Shown here: in pieces, positions 58,258 through 64,000 of the stretch | Position numbering within the stretch: position 1 is the stretch's first letter | Layout: each line of letters begins with the position of its first letter | NCBI RefSeq assembly: GCF_010726955.1 | Contig: NZ_AP022603.1 | Span: 1,178,001-1,242,000, forward strand | DNA length: 64,000 nucleotides | From: Mycolicibacterium fallax | GTDB lineage: Bacteria; Actinomycetota; Actinomycetes; Mycobacteriales; Mycobacteriaceae | Reading direction: 5' to 3' | The notes under the pieces: generated by a model | Database searches by the model: none | What the model saw: the letters and a program-made list of their open reading frames with translations, nothing else | Told to the model about the DNA's origin: nothing | Position numbers and translations under genes: made by a program

Positions 58258-60078
58258 CTACAGGTACTGGCCCAGGTTCGATTCGGTGTCGATCGCCCGG
58301 CTCGCACTCGACGATTTGCCGGTGACCAGGGTGCGGATGTAGACGATCCGCTCACCCTTCTTGCCCGAGATCCGCGCCCAGTCGTCCGGGTTGGTGGTGT
58401 TGGGCAGGTCCTCGTTCTCGGCGAACTCGTCGACGATGGAGTCCAGCAGATGCTGGATGCGCAGGCCGGGCTGGCCGGTCTCCAACACGCTCTTGATCGC
58501 GTACTTCTTGGCCCGGTCGACGACGTTCTGGATCATCGCCCCGGAGTTGAAGTCCTTGAAGTACATGACCTCCTTGTCCCCGTTGGCGTAGGTGACCTCC
58601 AGGAACCGGTTGTCGTCGATCTCTGCGTACATCCGGTCGACGACCTTCTCGATCATCGCCTTGATGCAGGCGCCGCGGTCGCCGCCGAACTCGCCGAGAT
58701 CGTCGGCGTGCACCGGCAGCGCCTCGGTGAGGTACTTGCTGAAAATGTCCTGCGCCGACTCGGCGTCGGGGCGCTCGATCTTGATCTTCACGTCGAGGCG
58801 GCCGGGCCGCAGGATCGCCGGGTCGATCATGTCCTCGCGGTTGGACGCGCCGATCACGATGACGTTCTCCAGCCCCTCCACGCCGTCGATCTCGGCGAGC
58901 AGCTGGGGCACCACCGTGGTCTCGACATCGGAGCTGACGCCGGTGCCGCGGGTCCGGAAGATGGAATCCATCTCGTCGAAGAACACGATCACCGGGGTGC
59001 CCTCGGAGGCCTTCTCCCGCGCCCGCTGGAAGATCAGCCGGATGTGCCGCTCGGTTTCACCGACGAACTTGTTGAGCAGCTCGGGGCCCTTGATGTTGAG
59101 GAAGTAGGACTTGGCTTCCTTGGCGTCCTCGCCGCGCACCTCGGCCATCTTCTTGGCCAGCGAGTTGGCGACGGCCTTGGCGATGAGCGTCTTGCCGCAC
59201 CCCGGCGGCCCGTAGAGCAGCACCCCCTTGGGCGGGCGCAGGGCGTATTCCCGGTAGAGATCCTTGTGCAGGAACGGCAGCTCGACGGCGTCGCGGATCT
59301 GCTCGATCTGCCGGGTCAGGCCGCCGATGTCGCTGTAGGAGACGTCCGGCACCTCCTCCAGCACCAGATCCTCCACCTCGGCCTTGGGGATCCGCTCGAA
59401 GGCGTATCCGGCCTTGGTGTCCACCAGCAGTGAATCGCCGGGGCGCAGCCGGCGGGCCCGCTCCTCGTCGGTCAGCGGGGCCAGCGGGTCGGCCTGCGGA
59501 TCTTCCTCGACGATCAGCGGTTCGGCCAGCCAGACGATGCGTTCCTCGTCGGCGTGCCCGACGACCAGCGCCCGGTGCCCGTCGGCGAGCACCTCACGCA
59601 GCGCGCAGATCTCCCCGACCGACTCGTAGGCGCCGGCCTCCACGACGGTCAGCGCCTCGTTGAGCCGCACGGTCTGGCCCTTGCGCAGGGTGTCCGCCTC
59701 GATGTTGGGCGACAGCGTCAGCCGCATCTTGCGCCCGGAGGTGAACACGTCGACGCTCTCGTCGTCGGCGACCGACAGCAGCACGCCGTAGCCGCTGGGC
59801 GGCTGGCCCAGCCGGTCGACCTCCTCGCGCAGCGCGAGCAGCTGCTGGCGGGCCTCCTTGAGGGTGTCCATCAGCTTGGCGTTGCGGGAGGTGAGGGAGT
59901 CGACGCGGGTCTCCAGCTGCTGGATGTCGCGGGCACTGCGCAATCCGCTGCCGGTTCCGACCACGCTTTCGAGCTGCGTGCGCAGCGCGGCGGTCTCCCG
60001 GCGCAGCCGTTCCAGCTCGGCGGCATCGTCGGGCCCCGCGGGATCGCGGAAGTTATCTGAACGCTCAGACGGGCTCAT
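58258..60078 (-). CDS. mpa: Mycobacterial proteasome ATPase Mpa (ARC)
   Basis: Mpa is the hexameric AAA+ unfoldase that recognises pupylated proteins and feeds them to PrcAB. The 606-residue protein has an N-terminal coiled coil ([21 protein letters not shown]) that binds Pup, two OB folds, Walker [14 protein letters not shown], Walker [13 protein letters not shown] and a C-terminal end LGQYL. The penultimate Tyr of this end is known to be required for proteasome engagement. GGGGAGGAG precedes ATG 60078. Divergent from the MTB12-like gene. Confidence 0.97.
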   Translation of the reverse strand: MSPSERSDNFRDPAGPDDAAELERLRRETAALRTQLESVVGTGSGLRSARDIQQLETRVDSLTSRNAKLMDTLKEARQQLLALREEVDRLGQPPSGYGVLLSVADDESVDVFTSGRKMRLTLSPNIEADTLRKGQTVRLNEALTVVEAGAYESVGEICALREVLADGHRALVVGHADEERIVWLAEPLIVEEDPQADPLAPLTDEERARRLRPGDSLLVDTKAGYAFERIPKAEVEDLVLEEVPDVSYSDIGGLTRQIEQIRDAVELPFLHKDLYREYALRPPKGVLLYGPPGCGKTLIAKAVANSLAKKMAEVRGEDAKEAKSYFLNIKGPELLNKFVGETERHIRLIFQRAREKASEGTPVIVFFDEMDSIFRTRGTGVSSDVETTVVPQLLAEIDGVEGLENVIVIGASNREDMIDPAILRPGRLDVKIKIERPDAESAQDIFSKYLTEALPVHADDLGEFGGDRGACIKAMIEKVVDRMYAEIDDNRFLEVTYANGDKEVMYFKDFNSGAMIQNVVDRAKKYAIKSVLETGQPGLRIQHLLDSIVDEFAENEDLPNTTNPDDWARISGKKGERIVYIRTLVTGKSSSASRAIDTESNLGQYL

Positions 60079-60225
60079 GGTGCGCTCCTCCCCTCACCTT
60101 CAAGTTGGTGCGGTAACACCGTCAACGCTACCGGCGATTCAGTCCATGTGTGTGCTCTGGGAACTCGACACACCCCAGAAACTGTTAGCCTCGAAACAAT
60201 CGCTTGGCCTTTGGGAAGGACCGCC

Positions 60226-60723
60226 GTGACCAAGAAAAACATCCTGACCGGCATCGTTACCGGTGCAGCCGCCGTGGCATTCACCGTAGGTGGCGCCGCG
60301 GGCATGACCTCGCTGACCGCCGCGCCGTCGACCCCGGCGGTGGCGCCGGTGGTGTGGGATATTCCGATGCCTGCCGCGCCGGCCCCCGAACTGCAGTCGG
60401 CGCTGACCCAGACCCTGAGCGGGCTGGCCGCGGGCGGTTCGTTCGCCAGCAAGCAGTCCTACATCGAGGGCGGCCTCGGCCGCATCGCGACCCGCGCCGC
60501 GGACGCCAAGTTCCAGCAGAAGCAGGCCGAGGGCGTCTTCCCGCTGACCTTCAACGTCATGGATATCGACCAGAACGGCCCGCTGGCCACCGCCAATGTC
60601 ACCGCGACCTCGGCCACCGGCAATGAGGCGTCGATGCCGCTGACCTTTGTGCAGGGCCCCAGCCCCAGCGGCTGGCAGCTGTCGAAGGGCTCGGTGGGCG
60701 CCCTGATGTCGGCGATGAACTAG
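60226..60723 (+). CDS. Secreted low-molecular-weight antigen MTB12-like protein
   Basis: A 165-residue protein with an N-terminal signal/anchor (TKKNILTGIVTGAAAVAFTVGGAAG) and a mature domain resembling MTB12/CFP-2 (Rv2376c): ASKQSYIEGGLGRIATRAADAKFQQKQAEGVFPLTF and ANVTATSATGNEASMPLTFVQG. Function unknown; family members are secreted. GGGAAGGA lies 6 bases before GTG 60226, which decides the start over an ATG 78 bases upstream. It is followed by lppK, whose product has the same fold type. Confidence 0.85.
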   Translation: MTKKNILTGIVTGAAAVAFTVGGAAGMTSLTAAPSTPAVAPVVWDIPMPAAPAPELQSALTQTLSGLAAGGSFASKQSYIEGGLGRIATRAADAKFQQKQAEGVFPLTFNVMDIDQNGPLATANVTATSATGNEASMPLTFVQGPSPSGWQLSKGSVGALMSAMN

Positions 60724-60753
60724 CAAAAGACCGGACGCCGGAGTACCGCACTG

Positions 60754-61368
60754 GTGCATCGCTACCCGACGATCATCCTGAGCGCCGCCACCGTCGTGGC
60801 GGCGCTTGGGCTTTCCGGCTGCACGACGGCGGGCCCGCCCGCGGCGACGCCGAGCAGCGTGGTCAGCGCCGCCACCCCGGCCGGGGCACCGCTGCCGGAC
60901 CCGGCCGCCCTGATCGACGTGCTGGCCCGGCTGTCCGACCCGGCGGTGCCGGGGGTGCAGAAGCTGGCCCTGGTGGAGGGCTCCACCGAGGCTGACGCCG
61001 GTGCACTGGACGCCTTCGCCCGGGCGCTGGCGGACAATCACGCGCTGCCGCTGGGCATCGCGGCCACCGACCTGGCCTTCTCGGATCGGGATCCGGCGAA
61101 CGTGACCGCCGAGGTGACGATCACCCCGGCCGGCGCCGAGCCGGACCGGGCGTTCTCCTTTCCGATGGAGTTCACCCCGGCGGGCGCGGCGTGGCGGTTG
61201 TCGCGCCAGACCGCCAACCTGCTGCTGACCATCAACGCCGGGCCGCCGGCGCCGCCGCCGGGTGCCCTGCCGCCACCGGGCGGCGCGGGCGAGCCGGTTC
61301 CGGCCGGCCCGCAGGCCCCCGCCCCGGCGCCGCCGCCCGGTCCCGCACCCGAGTCCCCGCCGGGCTGA
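60754..61368 (+). CDS. lppK: Lipoprotein LppK
   Basis: A 204-residue lipoprotein with a signal peptide ending in lipobox LGLSGC (Cys at about residue 24), an MTB12-like alpha/beta domain and a Pro/Ala-rich tail of about 40 residues. Position and size match M. tuberculosis lppK (Rv2116), next to mpa and Rv2117. The GTG start at 60754 begins 30 bases after the MTB12-like gene; the two look like tandem paralogues. Confidence 0.9.
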   Translation: MHRYPTIILSAATVVAALGLSGCTTAGPPAATPSSVVSAATPAGAPLPDPAALIDVLARLSDPAVPGVQKLALVEGSTEADAGALDAFARALADNHALPLGIAATDLAFSDRDPANVTAEVTITPAGAEPDRAFSFPMEFTPAGAAWRLSRQTANLLLTINAGPPAPPPGALPPPGGAGEPVPAGPQAPAPAPPPGPAPESPPG

Positions 61369-61372
61369 GCCG

Positions 61373-61666
61373 ATGTGGATCGGCTGGCTGGAGTTCGACA
61401 TCCTGCTCGGTGCGGTGGCCTCGCTGAAGCAGAAACGCTCGGTGGTCCGGCCCATCGTGGCCGAGCTGCGCAAACGCTTCGCGGTTTCGGCCGCCGAGAC
61501 CGGCCACCTGGACCTGCACCGGCGGGCCGGCATCGGGGTCGCGGTGGTCGCCGCCGACGCCGCGCACGTCACCGAGGTGCTCGACGCCGCCGAGCACCTG
61601 GTGGCCGCCCGACCGGAGATCGAACTGCTCTCGGCCCGCCGCGGGCTGCGCCGCAGCGACGACTGA
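61373..61666 (+). CDS. DUF503 family protein (Rv2117-like)
   Basis: A 97-residue protein with the DUF503 signature: MWIGWLEFDILLGAVASLKQKRSVVRPIVAELRKRF at the N-terminus and GIGVAVVAADAAHVTEVLD in the second half. The family has a ferredoxin-like fold and no established biochemical role. ATG 61373 lies 4 bases after the lppK stop, so it is probably in the same transcript. Convergent with the enoyl-CoA hydratase gene. Confidence 0.9.
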   Translation: MWIGWLEFDILLGAVASLKQKRSVVRPIVAELRKRFAVSAAETGHLDLHRRAGIGVAVVAADAAHVTEVLDAAEHLVAARPEIELLSARRGLRRSDD

Positions 61667-61704
61667 GCGCCGCCGCGGCGCCGAAGCTCAGCCCGGCGCT
61701 CCGG

Positions 61705-62499
61705 TCACAACTGCCGCTGGGTGAACTCGGGCTTCTCCTTGGCCAGGCCGGCCTTGCGCGCGGCGGCGTGGTTGCGGCCGCGCAGCAGCCGGATCTGCAG
61801 CGCCTGTTCGACCGGGAACGACAGCCGGGAGCCGTTGTACCAGGTCTGCTCGAACAGCGCCTTCGCCGCGGCGACCGCATCCGGGGATCGTTCCCGCACC
61901 GTCGCGATCAGCTCGTCGGCCGCCGCCTGCGGATCGTCGGAGACCCCGGAGACCAGGCCCCACTGCAGCGCCTGCGCGGCGTCGAAGGTTTCGCCGGTCA
62001 TGGTCAGCCGCTTGGCGACGTCGATGGTGGTCAGCTCGGCGATGCTGGCCGACAGCGACATGTCCGGGATCAGGCCCCAGCGCGATTCCATGATGGAGAA
62101 GTCGGCGTCGGTGGCCGCGAACCGGAAGTCCGCGCCGAGCGCGATCTGGATGCCGCCGCCGTAGCAGTGCCCGGTCACCACCGCGATCACCGGGACCCCG
62201 ACGCTGCGCCAGGCCCAGCCTGCGGCCTGAAAATTGTTCGCCGCGGTCTGCCGCTTGGGGATCAGGTTGCGCATGATGCGGCCGCGTTCCTTGCTCGCCG
62301 AGGCGAAATCCAGTCCGGAGCAGAAGGATTCGCCGACCCCGCGCAGGACCACGGCGCGCAGTGACCGATCCTTGGCGGCCCGATCGGCGGCCTTGGCCAG
62401 ATGGTCGATCATGTCGAGGGTCAGCGCGTTGTGCTTCTCCGGCCGATTCAGCCGAACGTGCGCGACGTCGCCGATCACCTCGTAGTCAATGTTGGTCAT
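61705..62499 (-). CDS. Enoyl-CoA hydratase/isomerase family protein
   Basis: A 264-residue crotonase-fold protein (from ATG 62499) beginning MTNIDYEVIGDVAHVRLNRPEKHNALT. Oxyanion-hole motifs GESFCSGLDFASA and GHCYGGGIQIALGADFRFA are present, along with AAQALQWGLVSGV in the C-terminal half. The usual catalytic Glu region reads FSIMESRWGLIPD, so the class (hydratase or isomerase) is not settled. Four further in-phase start codons lie exactly 18, 36, 54 and 72 bases upstream within a tandem repeat; initiation at any of them would add 6-24 residues of ANTGA repeats. Downstream of trmI on the same strand. Confidence 0.9.
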   Translation of the reverse strand: MTNIDYEVIGDVAHVRLNRPEKHNALTLDMIDHLAKAADRAAKDRSLRAVVLRGVGESFCSGLDFASASKERGRIMRNLIPKRQTAANNFQAAGWAWRSVGVPVIAVVTGHCYGGGIQIALGADFRFAATDADFSIMESRWGLIPDMSLSASIAELTTIDVAKRLTMTGETFDAAQALQWGLVSGVSDDPQAAADELIATVRERSPDAVAAAKALFEQTWYNGSRLSFPVEQALQIRLLRGRNHAAARKAGLAKEKPEFTQRQL

Positions 62500-62571
62500 C
62501 GCACCAGTGTTGGCCATCGCTCCGGTGTTCGCCACCGCACCGGTGTTCGCCACCGCACCGGTGTTCGCCAA
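62500..62571. repeat. 18-bp tandem repeat carrying start codons before the enoyl-CoA hydratase
   Basis: Four units of 18 bp on the minus strand each read NTG GC(G/C) AAC AC(C/T) GG(T/A) GCG. They place start-type codons at 62571 (TTG), 62553 (GTG), 62535 (GTG) and 62517 (ATG), in phase with the ATG at 62499. The gene's own beginning, ATGACCAACATT, resembles the unit, so the array probably grew from the native start. Confidence 0.9.
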
Positions 62572-62585
62572 ACGCCGTCGCGGGG

Positions 62586-63422
<837 letters not shown>

Positions 63423-63509
63423 TCAGCCTGCCATGCCGGGGCGCCGCCGCCACACGGTGGCGGTCCGCCCCGTAGATTGGCCTGTCAGAAAGCCAGCGAG
63501 GAGCCCGCG

Positions 63510-64000
63510 TTGACCGACTGCTACTACCACCGGCTCGATGCCGCCGCCGACGGCGCGGTGTTCGCCTCCACCGACCTCACCCGCAGCAACTGGGGACCGC
63601 AGATCCAGCACGGCTCGCCGCCGATGGCGTTGCTGACCAAGGCGATCGAGGACCAGCTGGCCGGTTCCGGGCTGCGGATCGGCCGACTGAGCCTGGACAT
63701 CCTCGGCGCGGTGCCGGTGACCGAGATACTGGTGCGGACCTCGACGCCGCGGCCCGGCCGGCGCATCGCGCTGGTGGCCGCCGAGATGGCCCCGGTCGCC
63801 GACCCGGATCGGCCGGTGGCCCGGGTGACCGGGTGGGCGCTGGCCCCCTCCGACACCGTCGAGGCGGCCACCGATCGTCATCCCGCGCTGACCCAGGGCG
63901 ATGCGCGACCCGCGCCGGACTACTGGTGGACCGACCCGGGCTATCTGAGCTCGGTGCAGTGCCGCTGGGACGACGAGCAGGCCGGCGCCCGGGTGGCGTG
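63510..64000 (+). CDS. Thioesterase-family protein, truncated by the window end
   Basis: An open frame from TTG 63510 runs without a stop to the last base. AGCGAGGAG ends 7-8 bases before the TTG and supports this start. The visible 163 residues begin LTDCYYHRLDAAADGAVFASTDLTRSNWGPQIQHGSPPMALL, matching hotdog-fold acyl-CoA thioesterase-like proteins (TesB/4HBT type), with SWALAPSD-like and DYWWTDPGYLSSV segments later. The substrate is unknown. It is divergent from trmI across 93 bases. Confidence 0.75.
   Translation, partial: MTDCYYHRLDAAADGAVFASTDLTRSNWGPQIQHGSPPMALLTKAIEDQLAGSGLRIGRLSLDILGAVPVTEILVRTSTPRPGRRIALVAAEMAPVADPDRPVARVTGWALAPSDTVEAATDRHPALTQGDARPAPDYWWTDPGYLSSVQCRWDDEQAGARVA

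Noticed and set aside
56377..59433. A 1018-codon plus-strand open frame
   Set aside because: It runs antisense to pup, dop and mpa, all of which show family motifs. The frame has no recognisable domain.

Overview
The window is a very GC-rich actinobacterial chromosome segment that reads as a Mycobacterium-group genome (in the broad sense, including Mycolicibacterium/Mycolicibacter-type species). The evidence is a Pup-proteasome locus, F420-type and MPT63/MTB12/LppK family proteins, an ESX (type VII secretion) locus with PE and PPE proteins, and a gene order that parallels M. tuberculosis Rv2062c-Rv2118c over much of its length. Comparisons with M. tuberculosis come from knowledge of that genome; no search was run. 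I could not determine the species.

Layout. (1) 1-5.3 kb: tail of a PIN-domain toxin, then divergent cobN and cobG of the aerobic cobalamin pathway. (2) 5.3-12 kb: a small conserved-looking ORF, a 385-base gene-poor gap, and the glutamate synthase operon gltB-gltD on the minus strand. (3) 12.2-23.1 kb: a minus-strand operon-like cluster in ESX-2 order (PE, PPE, esxD, esxC, espG2, MinD-like ATPase, eccD2, mycP2, eccE2, eccA2), but without eccB2 and eccC2. (4) 23.4-32.8 kb: the cob cluster resumes with cobH and the cobI-cobJ fusion on the plus strand, then a YiaA/B-type membrane protein, a DUF4139 protein and a DUF222/HNH (13E12-type) protein, then cobL-cobM-cobK on the minus strand. (5) 33-38.3 kb: SDR oxidoreductase, F420-dependent biliverdin-reductase-type protein, PepE, an NTF2-like protein, a 5'-3' exonuclease, an MPT63-family secreted protein and a DUF4333 membrane protein. 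(6) 38.4-45.8 kb: helY-tatC-tatA and pafC-pafB-pafA. (7) 45.9-49 kb: a WXG-like/DUF1023 two-gene unit and an AbiEi/DUF559-type gene bracketed by two related inverted-repeat elements. (8) 49-52.5 kb: a succinate dehydrogenase/fumarate reductase operon. (9) 52.6-60.1 kb: mpa, dop, pup, prcB, prcA and two downstream membrane proteins. (10) 60.2-64 kb: an MTB12-like protein, lppK, a DUF503 protein, enoyl-CoA hydratase, trmI and a truncated thioesterase.

How the parts work together. CobG, CobH, CobIJ, CobK, CobL, CobM and CobN carry the middle and late corrin-ring steps of aerobic B12 synthesis. Their reading order is split by the gltBD-ESX-2 block. PafA attaches Pup to substrates, Dop deamidates Pup and removes it, Mpa unfolds pupylated proteins and PrcAB degrades them; PafB/PafC are DNA-damage regulators. 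TatA and TatC form part of the twin-arginine translocase. Many genes overlap by 1-8 bases (ATGA, GTGA or TGATG junctions), indicating translational coupling, and several lone starts have a TANNNT box 6-8 bases before the start codon, which suggests leaderless transcripts.

Most unusual points: the inverted-repeat pair around the AbiEi/DUF559 gene, whose stems differ by a compensatory change; the ESX-2 locus lacking its membrane ATPase genes and sitting inside the cob cluster; an in-frame 57-bp tandem insertion in cobN; five in-phase start codons exactly 18 bp apart before the enoyl-CoA hydratase; and a 20-bp duplication of the eccE/eccA stop-start junction. No tRNA, rRNA, CRISPR array, transposase or cobalamin riboswitch was seen.
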